64,000 nt of DNA from contig VUYV01000396.1 of the NCBI GenBank assembly GCA_008711295.1, positions 484,498 through 548,497 of the forward strand, written 5' to 3'. This DNA comes from Anarhynchus alexandrinus. Its lineage: Eukaryota; Chordata; Aves; Charadriiformes; Charadriidae. Position 1 is the first letter of the stretch, and each line of letters opens with the position of its first letter. A program made the translations under genes and the position numbers. Of the stretch, positions 1 through 18,251 are shown one piece after another. The notes under the pieces are model-generated. The model had not been told where the DNA came from and searched no databases. It saw only the letters and a program-made list of their open reading frames with translations.

Positions 1-426
1 AAAAACACCGCTGACTTTTCTCTAGCACTTGCAAATTCAGTCTGTAGCATTTTAACACCAATTGTGAAAGTTTGCCGAGCTGTGGGAATGTAGTTCAACC
101 TTCGTGTCCCTCCTTACAGCTCTTCTGCTTTAGTCCATGTTACTGTAAATAATATGCTGAAAAACAAGACCTCCTTAGAAAACTTGCCAACATTAGCAAA
201 TGGAACTGCAGTTGTGATTGAGTGCTGGAGAAAACGTTTGTTTATTTGAATTAACAAATAGTCTCATTTTTCAAATACTACTTTTCATAGTTACATTTGC
301 TTCCAGTGAGATAGATACATATCGCTCTGTACAGGTGCTATTGTAACTGATCTCAGGTTAGTTTGGGGAAAGCCACCTTCCTCTATCCACATCGCTTCAT
401 GTCTGTCTGTCTTTTTGATTTAACAG

Positions 427-7073
<6,647 letters not shown>

Positions 7074-9008
7074 GCATCCCCTGCAAAGTCAGCTAATCTC
7101 AATGCTACAAAATTAGTACAGCGTGCCTTGATTTGCTGCCACTTATAATATGGAAAGCACGTTATGATTTTTTTTTTTTTCAATAAGCCTTTCCACCCAG
7201 GAGCGGTGTGGAGGGGAAATTCTCTCAACCCTTCATCATGGGGCATGGAACTGTTGATGGAGGAAAGCAGCTTAGGTGCCTGTGCCGTCGTTTATTCCTC
7301 TCCGTTGCCCTCATCCTATGCAGCACAGACCTGAAGAGACTGTCCCCCCTTCTCGGCTGGCAGAAGGGGGAAATGGAAGAGGGGCACGTAATGACTGCAA
7401 GAGTTAGAAGCACAAACTTTCTGAGCCTTGGAGCATCTGGAAGCAGGTATTGATTTTAGTCTGTTTGTGTTACTGTATTGATGTGGTGGTCACATTTTAA
7501 GAAAACGTGTGTGTGTATATATAGATATAAACACATCGGTATTTCTGTGGCTTAGGACATTGTACCAAGTGTGACAAGGATGTATATATGTCCATGATTT
7601 CAGGCACCACATCTTTGTGTAACTTTAAACCAAGCAAGTAGCATGTGCATAATACTTGGTTGTAACATTTGCACTACATACACTTTAATTACTTGATAAA
7701 CGTTTATCTTCACTGAGGAGCATCTGTGTACTGGGTGTGAGTGGGGTGTGATGGTTATTTAATGTACGCTGCGCATAAAGCTTATTTATACAGTGGATCA
7801 AATTTATCCACCTTCCTGCACTAATATGTACTTGATATGCTGAAACAATTTTTTTCTGCCATGGCTGGTTTACTAATTTTTTTCATATGCAGTTTCAAAA
7901 AAAAAAAAAATTCTGGAAGAGGTTGTTTCTATGATTGAATTGTGTTTTAGTGAAAAGGTTTGATACGATTTTTCATACTACAGAAAAATTTAACGAAGAA
8001 ACGATGTTGCCTCATTTGCCTCTGTTCCGAAATCCTTTATTCCTACTCTGTTTCCTTAGAGAAAGACAAGCTGTATATAATAGTGTCTGAGAAAGAAATC
8101 CCCGAGCTCTGCCATCACCGAGAAAACCTTTTCTGTAACTTTTGATGTATGATTTTAATTTATGCCAAAGGTTTAGCCAAAGACATCCTTATTGTAGTTT
8201 CACCATTTCTGTACATATATGCTAACTGCACACCCCACCCCAGCAGACAGGATATAGGCTTCTTTCTAGTTGGGAGATGCTGCTCGCGACATTTTATCCC
8301 AGGAGGATACTTTAGGTTTCTAGTTCTCTTACCAGTCTTATTTGGGGGAAATAGGTGGTCTGTCTTTGAAATATTGAACCCTTTTTAAAAATGGACAAGA
8401 GAAATGTATAATTTTATCCCATTTTTAATATTTTGGTGTAGCAACTTGTGATACATAGATGACAATTTTGTGAGTTTTACTATGTGTGTACAGATTTTGT
8501 AAATATGACATTTTTGTAATTTTAACTCCATGTACAGTGTAATCCTGTATAGTTTATCAATGAATGAGAGATAGGAAATGGAATGTTAACTGAAGTTTTG
8601 GATCCTGGACCAGTAGCAGGGATAAATGTGGTGTGTGTGTGAGACGTTCTTTGCCATTTAGTCTTCCTGTATACTGTGATACTCTAAACTGTTTTGCTAA
8701 AACAAACACAAAAGCCCCACGGAGAATCTAATGGATAAGGAAAAAGTTACTGTTTACCTTTATCCCTAGGTGTCACTCCTGTTGAATCCCTGTTCAATCT
8801 GTGCTGTCTCCTGTGATCATTGCTTGCTAAGAAAATTCTATGCCTCAACCTTCCTTTTGTTTCCTCTCTAATTTTAATTTCGTTTTACATAGCCCTTCTG
8901 TAAATTAAATGGAATAATAATGAGCATGTACACTGAAAGAAAAATAAAATGAGACTCTCAGTTACTGTTTTTGTGTTAAATACAGTTGCTGGGTGTTTTT
9001 GTAATAAA
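7074..9008 (+). other. PHAF1: Probable 3' UTR of PHAF1
   Basis: AT-rich sequence directly after the PHAF1 stop codon with no convincing reading frame or splice site. Candidate poly(A) signals AATAAA lie at 8943-8948 and 9003-9008. Later ones at 10807-10812 and about 10943 leave a longer 3' UTR possible. The end point is inferred from the signals alone. Confidence 0.55.
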
Positions 9009-12000
9009 GTCATGGATGTTTTTGCTTTTTTTTTCTTATCAATTAGTCCTTTTTATTTTACTGTCTTTCGGACGTTACAGTTGAAGTACCTGACTAGTGT
9101 TCCTCCTTTACAGCCGATACAGTACGTTCTCTGAAGAAGCGATACAAAAACTAACATAACTTCCAGTCTGTTTCCTAGTAGATACATGAAAGCATATTAC
9201 AACTTTTTGCCCCGAAGTGGAGAAGGAAAGTCTTTGAAGTATGGTAAATAACACCGTGGCTCTGTATTGTGTCCAAAAATGCGATTGTTGCATCACAAAA
9301 ATGTGACTGTTGTCAGCCTTTGGGTATCACTAAAATCGATCAGGGCTTCAAAGAGTTTGAATACCGCACAACAGAAGGGAAGAAATGTCTGCAGTAAAAG
9401 AAGCAAAAGTGAATTCTCATACCGCTTTCTTGTGCCCACAGGTACTTTAACAAGAAAAGCGTTGAATGTACGCCCACCCTGAAGTAGCATAGGGGTTAAT
9501 GCAGGGCATAAGGAATGGGACTCCTGTTTCCATCCGCATTTCTCCTGCACTGGCTGCATAATATAGGGTAGAGCACTTAGCTCGCCCTCCTCTAGCATCC
9601 TTCAGTTCGGGAATATAAAGTGACCTTGGATGGTGCTCGGCTCAGTGTGCTCCTGGAGAATTTTATGATCTCTGAATTGAGGTGGTGTGCGTACTTATGC
9701 TTGTTACTAAAATATGACAGCAATCCTGCTAATAATTTAAATTAATTTTAATTAATCCTTTTCCAGTAAAGGCTCCAGGTTAGCTGCAGGAGGAGATAAA
9801 TTCTTGATGGAACGGTTTGAGTAATGGCTACGCAGATGCTGCCAGTATCCTGCTCTCAAGCCTATTCAGTTGAAATCCTTCAGAAGCGTGAGGTCAGGAC
9901 TGCTGTTGTAGCATGCACCTCGACACTTAGGACAGGATGTCAGCGGCAGCAGCTAACCAAAGGTATTTAACAACTTCAGTGACTCCCGTCTTCACTTGTA
10001 ATAGACTGGTGAGTCAAAGTGACTAAAACAGTGTAGATGAAATGTGCTCTCTTAACAGCCCAGATACTTCTCTAGGTCAGTCCCTTCATCTCGAAAAATT
10101 CCCCTGTAACAGACAAAAATTGAAGGCAACTTTGCATCTTGGCCGCTGCGGATGGGCTGAGCACAAAGCATTTGACTTTTGGGAGAGGCAGAGCTGAAGA
10201 AAGGCACAGGGAGATAATGTGGAGCAGCTCTTTTAGGTTTCCTCGCCCTTCCGTTGCGATTGCAGCTGTGTGTGGCTCGCTTCTTGGAGCTGTTATGATT
10301 TGTTTTGCTGCTATTTGGACTAAGCCAAGCCAAGCTGTTCCTGTGCTGGGAACACAGGGGAGCTGGTGTGGAGCCTTAAGGACTTGCCAGGATATGAGGA
10401 GTTTAGGACTGGGTGGGGGGGACCGATGGCTGTTTTGAATCAGCAGAACGAAGAGAGGAAGGAATAGGGAATGGAGGAGCTCTGGGGGAGAAGGTGAGGA
10501 TGGAAGGGCTGGGCCAAGGCTGTTCGTTTGAGCCGAATGCTGTTCCTTGCCGAGGGGTGCTCAGGGTGCAGCAGTGTGCCGGCTCGCGCTCTGCCGGGCC
10601 AGCTGGGCTGGGTGCATCACCTTCCCTTCCCAAAGGAACCCAGAGATTCGGGCTGTGTCAGATCCCGTCTCAGCAGGTGCCTTTGTTGGAGTTACGTATG
10701 GTTTGGTACAGATCCTGCACGTTGGCAACGTGTGCGTTGGTGGTCCATCACTTTGGTTTCATATGATAAAACTGTTTGATATAACGTTAAGTACAATTGC
10801 ATTTTTAATAAAACACATTGTGCATATGATCCCATTTTGATGTGTGCCTTTTTCCTTTGTGTAGAAATTAAGAGGTTTTGTGGGTGTCTGCTTATCTTGA
10901 TAATATTGCAGTATTTTCCACAGCATTTCATTTGTTTATACTTAATAAAACTGATTGTTGTGCCCTTGTTTTTGAAGGTGAAGCTGACATTTCTTCCCGT
11001 ATTCTCTAGGTCTGCAAGCAGTCCCTGGGCGCCTGTGAATATTACGGGCAGTACTATATAGATCAGTGCTGCTGTGTAATACTAGAACCCTCTCTTCCCC
11101 AAAATGCAGTTCCTGTCAAGAAAACCCAATTTTCTGTTGCCAGGAACTGTCACACTTCTAATTCTAAATATATTTTTTTTTGCTGAAATAGTAATGGGGT
11201 GGTGTGTGAGAACTGATTCATGCGCTCATGATCCTTCGTATTCCAGAACTCCCGTCAAATTTGTTTAAAACAAAATCTTCCCAACGGCTCAGCGTTACAG
11301 CGAGATGGTGATTCATGGTGATGAGGGGCTGGCTGGAGGTTAGACTCCAGCTGGCGTTTTCCAAAGGGAAGCCGAGGGTGTTGGTGCCCGCTTCCCATTG
11401 ACTTTCTATGTGTTGTTAGAGCCTGTTAGTCACTTAGCAGCTCTGCTAAGCCGAACTTCTGTTAGGTTTTGTGTTTGATGGCTCCAAATGCGTACAAGAG
11501 TAAATCTGTGTGTGTGTGAAGCTGTGCGGCTGGTACTTTGAAGGAAATGTTATGTCCAAGCTGTGGCTATTTGCTCCGGAGTATTCAGAGGAGGACCAAG
11601 ATGTCCTATATGGCAGAATTTCATATAGAACTCAGAATTTCTGAGTTCAGAATAATTTTTGGTGTCGTGATTCAAAAAAAAAAAAAGCTATTCTGCGTAA
11701 CTCTGCAGATACAATTGTCCATGTCAACTTTTGCCCCGTGAACAGGTTTTATTTTACCTCCTTTATCTTGATTACACCAACACAAAGGCACTCTCCTCTC
11801 TAGCTGATCCGGTCAGACACAACCCGACACAGCACGTGTAGCCAAATAACTACATCGCTGTGTGTTTGGGGGGTTAATAGACTACAAATTAGTTCTGGTT
11901 GGTTCTTTTCATGTAAGGTATGGCCTGGGATGTTTTGGAGGTAAGGTAAGGTTGAAGCAAAATAAGGGGAAATTAAAAATGGAGCTTACTGAAGATGTAA

Positions 12001-15000
12001 CTCTTCAGCACTAAAATAGGATCGGGAGTTAATGAAGTAGGGGGCTTTGTTCAAGGCCGGGGTATAACCAGTTCACGGAGTGAAAACTGCACCTATGAAG
12101 GGATTGGGTTTTGCAGGGGGGGTATGTGTCACTTGGAGGGCTCAGGTTGAACTTAAATGCCATATTCTCTACCTATGTGAATTTTAGCTGCAACTAATAA
12201 AGTCACTGTTTAAATGTTTTATCTGCCAAACCTTATATCCAAGGCTTCTGTTTGGTTTGTGGGGATGTGCATTTTTCCAGCAGGCAAAATCAGTCCTTCT
12301 CGTGATCCGGGAACAGTGACCACTTGAAACAGCGGGGAAAGGTAAGCTGGAGTTTGCAGAGTAGGTCATTTACTGCGGTGTGAGTTACCGTTATAACAGT
12401 AACTTTTGTTCTGGACTAGACTGCAATGCTTTAATGTAAACTTTTCTCTTTCATACCCTAATTAATTCCCCTTTAAATGTTACTAGTTTGGTCATTTTAA
12501 AGTACTGCCTACTGCAGTTTTGGAAGCTGTTTTTAAATGCCTTATCGTTTCACACCTACGCTACATATTCCACTTAGTGCTTAACTTTCATTTCAGTATT
12601 AATATCCTTTAGAGAGACGTTTATTTTAAATACCAATCAGAAAAAAAAACCCAACCCTGCATGATTATGCAGTGTGCAGTCTCATCAACTAAGTAATCAA
12701 AACAGCCTGAATCACTGTATTCCCTTTTCACCTCTGCTGGGCTCTTTTTGAAAAACAACCCCTGAAATCCCGAGTTTGCCCTGTTCCTCGCAGGGTTGCA
12801 TCTATAAATATGGAGGCTACTAAGATTGTTTCCTCACATTTCTTTTGTTTCTGTGTCTCTTTTGTCTTCCTATCGTGGCTTTATTCCCACCCAGCTTGCT
12901 CAGCCCCCCTGGGGACAAGGCAATCACTGTGGACCTGTGTTCTTTTATGGTTTTTACCCTGGTGTTGGGACTGGGCTGGTCAACGGATGGGCTGGGAAGG
13001 GGAGGGAGAGAGAGGAGCCATGAGCTGGGCCTGGATGAATTGGAGAGAGCGTTGGGCTGGTCAGGACTGGTGGGGGAGCTGTTGGCTGCTCTTGGAGGGA
13101 CTTGGACGCACTCGTCTTTTGGGGTTTAGTTTCCTCTCTCGTTTCGGTGTGGTTTTCTTACTGACCATAACCCTACAAAGTCACGAAAAGTTGTATTTTA
13201 AAGCGTTACTGGTTTTGTCGAATGTCAGTAGAGTTAGTAGCATCGCTAAGGAAATGTGGGGGGTTAATTTTCAGGGCTGTTGAGACCTGCAACTACAGCT
13301 GAAAGATACAACTGGGGAGCTTGGCAGTTCTTCGAATTGGGCTTTGGGGTAGACTTCCCCCCCTCCCTGCTCCGATGGTCTTTCGGCACTCTCGGGGAAG
13401 TGTTCTCAGTGCCAATATTTCACGAGGATTCTCTGAGCTATTCAGTTATTTTGTACTGTTTGATTTTGCAGTTGGGGTTTGCTTCCGAGAACCTGCTGTA
13501 GAAAGATGAATAATTAAGCTGCAGGCAGGAAGCACAATATTTTAACACTCAATTGCTTCAGAGCCGTCTTTGGCTTTCTTTTTTTATGATGTCTAAGGCA
13601 GTCGGTTTTTTATGATGTCTGACCAAATGATGGGTCTTGGCATTTGCTACCAGTTTATGTGTTCGTGGATGCATTCGGAGGTGCTGAATGTGCGGTTCAA
13701 GCCAGCTCTGCTCGTTATAGTGACCAAATCTGGCTACTTATGTACAGTAGGAACAAAATTTGACTGTGTGTGGGTCCCTGGGATTCAATAAACCCTACTG
13801 TACTGTATTGGCTTCAGATGTTTATGTCTGTCTCGAGGAAGTCTGCTTGCTTTCCCTGCTACTGGTGGAACCCACTTAGGATGTTAGTATGTTTTCTTTT
13901 TTCCCTATGAGTTAGTCATGAAAAAAATTGCCAGGCAAGGCTTTGTAGCAAAATCCCGACTAGTGCATCGAATTAGCCAGTTAATAAAAACCGCTCAGAA
14001 CTTCATTCTGAAACGGATGGGTTTGGTTTTCTGAGATGCACCAGAAAGGTCGGTAGAGGGTCCTTCCTGCCAGTTCTCATACTCACCCAGGGTTTTAGGA
14101 TTTTCTGAAAAGACCCCATCTTCTAGGAAGCAATCTCCAGCTTGGGTGAAGTTAAAGCCTTTTTGCCTACGGTAGCAGTAAGTAGAATTTAATAAACTGC
14201 AGGGGGTGCAGCACTGCTCTCCAGTATTTCCCCACTGTATTATGGCTCATATTTGGGGTCTGTTAACAACCAGCTCAACTGCAGAAGCAAATGGAAACTT
14301 TTAAAACCAGGCCATGCAGCAGAGGCTAGAGAACAAAAGCAGATGTATCTTTCGTTAGTAGATTCAGTATTCATTGGATAAAAGAAATGAGCTATTCCAT
14401 AGACTAAGGCAACAGAGTAAACAGTTTGCTCTAGTTCTCTTTCTGCCAGCTATGAGGGTATGCGCTGGCACAAGTGGATGTTGAACAACAACTTTGATCT
14501 GGGACAAAATGCACTCATTAATGCTGTATTGTGGGTAGATTGCAGATCTGAAGACTTTATAGAGGGAGGAGCCAATCTCTATACATCTCCAAGCTTAAAA
14601 GGACGATCGTAATAAGGACGGCTGAACCTGACTGGCTGCCTTGTAGGAATTCATAAGGTAAGCCGTGTTTATTTTTCTGTCGCTGCCATTGAATTAAGTC
14701 CAGCATAAGGAAAGATTTACCGAGTTATCTAAAAGAATGAATAATGTATTTTTCATGTTGTTGTCTTCATGAAAAATACATGTAGTGGTAGTCTTACGAC
14801 GCGTGTGCAGATGTACTTGACAGACTCACTCTGACAACTAGAGGCACATCAGCATGCTGTCTTTTAATTATGGTATAAATAATTTCCCAAACTGTAAACT
14901 AATCACCGGTAATACGTTTCCGTACAAGCTCATAAATACCTAAGTATCACACACGTTAGCATACAGAGGCGTGACTGGCTTTCTCCCACCAGCAAGGCTC

Positions 15001-16494
15001 CGCCTTATTTCCACACCCTACAGAGCTCCTTGGAACGCTCACGGGAGCATTTTGTATTTCAGGATTGCATCCTGAAAATATCCCAAATCAACACATGGTC
15101 TTTTGATTTCTATATAGCCGACCTTTCCTTGGAAATATATTAGTGTAAGGCTTAAACTGTTATGATGAGGACAACATGTAAGACTTGTTAATAGTCTACC
15201 AATAGCTATTACCAGCTTGCTTCCCTCCACGACGTGCATAGTTAATACGAGTGCTGAGCCCGGAGTGCTGCTGGGTGGGAGGAAGGTTACAGCCAGATAC
15301 GAAATGCAGCTGTGCTGCAGGCTCTGTTTAAGGGAAAGCAACTTCCTGGATGTTCATGACTGGTTGTAGTTTCCTTCAAAGCTGTGTGTATGTGCCCGTC
15401 CGAAGAGGGATGGCATCGGGGGGTCTCTGACGGGTAGGACTTTCGTTGAGGGGGGGGAAATTGCAGAAGAATTAGCACAGTATCAGAGGTGAATTCAAAC
15501 TCTTTGCCCCATGAATTTCATAGCTTTTTAACCCTGATTTTGAGGAATTTACTTCCTGTGTGATGTCCAAGACAAGGATGTTCTTTTAAGGTAATCTGCG
15601 GCTGGAAAAAACAAAATGCTTCAAAGTATTTATTGTTTTCTGAAAAATTAAGCAATCCAGTGTTCTTGTCCGATGCTTAAAATACTGACAAAGTTACAGA
15701 CTGACTGAAACTTGGAAAGTCCAACAGAAGGATGCTTTGTGTTTTTGCTTTCTTGCAATAAATTTAGAAAGGCTTTTATGCTGAAGCTCTTTTGTCTGAA
15801 GACTACTTTCTCCCTTCACATGACACCCGCAGCAATATGCAAAGTCTTGGCTGCTCTTTGCAGTTGACTGTATGCCAGGCAAGAGCACCAAGGTCTATAG
15901 GAACCAGTCCAGTCATTGACAAGTTTTCCTTTGGTTTGAAAACGCTCCCAAATGTGACGCAAGCAGCAGCTCTGTGTGGTTTTACCCTCACAACTGAAGG
16001 CCAAAGGATCTCTTCAGATGCAAACCTTCTGAAGATCTGGATTGGATCTCTCTGGATGAGAGAGATCAGATGCTGTTGAATGACTGTGAGTTTTCACCGA
16101 GTGCCACTCAGCATAATGTAGAGAGCCTGAGTTCATGGAAGTGCCAAAAACTGGTCCTGAGTGTGTCAATGGAGCAGATATTTGAGCTCAGGTGTCGCTA
16201 CGAATAATGAAAAATCAAGACTCAGAGGGATCAACTCAAAGTTCTTCTCCTTTCTTTAAAGGCCCTTCAGAAGTCTGCCTCTTCCCAGTTATCTGCTTAC
16301 CTGTCCTCTGCTCAACCAGTCACGTCAGCCTCAGCCTCCAGTTTGTTTTCTTGTAGCCCACCCTATCTGCAACGTATGGGACCCCATTTCAAAAGCTGTT
16401 ACTTGTTCTGTTGCTCTTCTCTTATGAGGCCTACAGAGAGCCAACCAGGCAGCGGTGATATGATTTGAGCCTACACTAAGGTGGCTTGATTTCT
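9009..16494. other. Intergenic region between PHAF1 and B3GNT9
   Basis: These 7.5 kb lie between two convergent genes. The open frames found are short, lack splice support and resemble no family I know. Visible structure is limited to homopolymer runs, a short tandem repeat of TTTTTTATGATGTCT near 13.58-13.62 kb, and a perfect inverted repeat at 14744-14781. The right-hand part presumably includes the end of the B3GNT9 3' UTR if a more distal poly(A) signal is used. Confidence 0.5.
14744..14781. repeat. Perfect 14-bp inverted repeat with 10-nt loop
   Basis: Left arm ATGTATTTTTCATG (14744-14757) is exactly complementary to the right arm 14768-14781, with a ten-base spacer. The arms end at the mismatch A14743/G14782. 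No surrounding element such as terminal repeats or a target duplication was recognised, so it may be a simple AT-rich hairpin. Confidence 0.85.
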
Positions 16495-16500
16495 TTTATT
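16495..16500 (-). terminator. Candidate B3GNT9 poly(A) signal
   Basis: AATAAA on the minus strand about 440 bases after the B3GNT9 stop codon. It is the nearest canonical signal I found on that strand. Use is inferred. Confidence 0.4.
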
Positions 16501-16939
16501 CTAGTTACAGTGTAGTTTGATCATTTCTCAATGAGTCCAAGTCAAGGCACCAAGTTGACAACGATCCCTGAGCTCCTTGGCATCATCTCTTGCCCTCTGT
16601 CTTCTTTCATTTCTCACATGTTTAACAATGCTGAAAAATCTCCAAGGATTGCATTTTGCAATGTGTTTTTACACTTAGTGGCCCACTAAGCGCTACTATA
16701 ATTCTAATAAATAATAATAAATTAAAGATACTGTTATGATTATTTGGACTCCTTAAAGGAGAAGGACCTACACTGTATGTGTGTGCAAATGTGGAATTTT
16801 GGCAAATTCCTGCAATAGTTTGTTGTTTTCTAAATAAGATGTGCTAAAATACTTCTACAGTCAGTTTGTTTGGTTGCAACAGTTCCAGGTTCCCTCTCTC
16901 AGCTGGTTTTCTATGTGTTTCTGCTGCCGTCTGCCTGTA

Positions 16940-18187
16940 TTATTTGAGAGGTGATGCCTGTGGTGTTGTTTGAGCTTTCTTTTTCCATTGGAAAGGCTTC
17001 TTCACTTGCTTCTTCTGAGTACAGGAAAGACGCGGGCTGTGGAGGAGGTTCCACATTAGCCAGATCTCAGCAACTTTCAGACTGTGAACTACCATGAGAT
17101 CTTTGTAAAAACAGGGGTCAAATGTCTGTAGGTGTGGGGCAGCAGAAGGCTTGACAATGCCAAAGGTCTTGAATCCTTCATGCAAAATGGGTTTGAGGTT
17201 GATTCTCTGTAAGCACATGCCCAAAAAGACATCGTCGATGGGGAAGAGTTCCACCTCTCTGCAAGCCCTGGAGAGCTTCCTCATGGTGCGGCTGGACAGC
17301 AAAAACCCTCCTCCTCCTGCGTAGGCTGGATAGATGCTTAGTCCGTACATGGTCTCTGGGATATAGTATTTGCTCTTTTGGACACGGATAGGGCGGGCGT
17401 TGTAGATGATGTCCCCAACAAAGAGGTCCTCAGTGGGGTCGTGTCTCTCAAGGAAGTCAACGATGTTCTCGACATTGACAAAAACATCGGCATCACCTTT
17501 AAAAATGAATTTCACATTGTGGCAGAATTCAGCAGCCCAGTTCAGGAAGTGGATCTCCTTCAGGGTCAGATTGAAGAAAGTGTCCATGAAGTCCCAGAGT
17601 AAAATGTCCCGGTATGTCTGACTCTCCTGATGGATCAGAGTCTCCCATGTTGCCAGTGCTGTCCTATTCTTCGGTGTTCCCAGGAGAAAGACTCGCTGGA
17701 TCTGCTCCCCGTTCACCAAACCCTCCCTGCCCCAAGTTTTCCGGACAATCTCGCGTCTGTCGAAGTCTTCAACTACCGATTTGATAGCAATGAGCAGAAA
17801 GGGACCTCCAGGTGTTTTCTTGCATTTCTTGGGCTGGTTAATGAGGAGATTGAAGTTCCTGTTGTCCTTGTTTAGGAGATAGCGCTTGAAGTTGAAGGCA
17901 GAATCAGTCAATGGGGGTCGAGTTGTAGTTTGGACCCTGTTGTTGGCCACTTCTGTTCGTCTAGCAAGAGGAGTCGCTTGGGGTCTGGGTACCGTTGCCT
18001 CTGCTGGCATCGGTCTCCAAGCTGCTTTGGGGTCAGAGAATATTTTTGGTGTTACTGAAGGCTTCTTCTGTGTCGGCTCCTTGTTTCCTACCGGGACCAA
18101 ATGTTCCAGTTGGGAGTAGAGTAAAGAGCAAAGTGCTACCAGCAGGAAGAGGGTGCAGATCGCGTCCCCTTTGAGACGAACTCTCAT
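16940..18187 (-). CDS. B3GNT9: B3GNT9, beta-1,3-N-acetylglucosaminyltransferase-like 9
   Basis: A single-exon reading frame of 415 residues; the human protein is about 402. It is a type II Golgi membrane protein of glycosyltransferase family 31. Residues 1-8 are a short basic cytoplasmic tail, about 9-26 a hydrophobic anchor, 30-95 a Pro/Thr-rich stem, and about 130-350 the catalytic domain. The metal/nucleotide-sugar motif DAD is at 232-234 inside FKGDADVFVN. The family blocks KYYIPE (273-278), YAGGGGFLLS (289-298) and ELFPIDDVFLGMC (313-325) are present. The frame stays open 63 codons further upstream, but I chose the Met at 18185-18187 because it starts the basic-plus-anchor segment (MRVRLKGD...) shared with the mammalian protein and because a splice acceptor interrupts the extension. 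The C-terminus runs about 13 residues beyond the FQW that nearly ends human B3GNT9. Family membership is clear; substrate specificity of B3GNT9 is not established by the sequence. Confidence 0.96.
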   Translation of the reverse strand: MRVRLKGDAICTLFLLVALCSLLYSQLEHLVPVGNKEPTQKKPSVTPKIFSDPKAAWRPMPAEATVPRPQATPLARRTEVANNRVQTTTRPPLTDSAFNFKRYLLNKDNRNFNLLINQPKKCKKTPGGPFLLIAIKSVVEDFDRREIVRKTWGREGLVNGEQIQRVFLLGTPKNRTALATWETLIHQESQTYRDILLWDFMDTFFNLTLKEIHFLNWAAEFCHNVKFIFKGDADVFVNVENIVDFLERHDPTEDLFVGDIIYNARPIRVQKSKYYIPETMYGLSIYPAYAGGGGFLLSSRTMRKLSRACREVELFPIDDVFLGMCLQRINLKPILHEGFKTFGIVKPSAAPHLQTFDPCFYKDLMVVHSLKVAEIWLMWNLLHSPRLSCTQKKQVKKPFQWKKKAQTTPQASPLK

Positions 18188-18251
18188 TGTCTCTGCGGTG
18201 TTTCTGGGACTGTTAAAAGCTGAGTTGGAGCTGCCTGGCACCAATGTCCAT
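18188..18251 (-). other. B3GNT9: B3GNT9 5' UTR part of coding exon, with splice acceptor
   Basis: On the minus strand the sequence TTTGTTGACAG ends at 18252 and is followed by 64 bases leading to the B3GNT9 ATG, a good acceptor context. This implies at least one upstream non-coding exon. The leader opens with an out-of-frame ATG giving a 12-codon upstream frame that stops before the main start, which could reduce translation. Confidence 0.55.

Noticed and set aside
12810..13283. 157-residue plus-strand open frame
   Set aside because: Three overlapping phases are open, composition is Trp/Gly-rich as expected from G-rich DNA, and no family is recognised.
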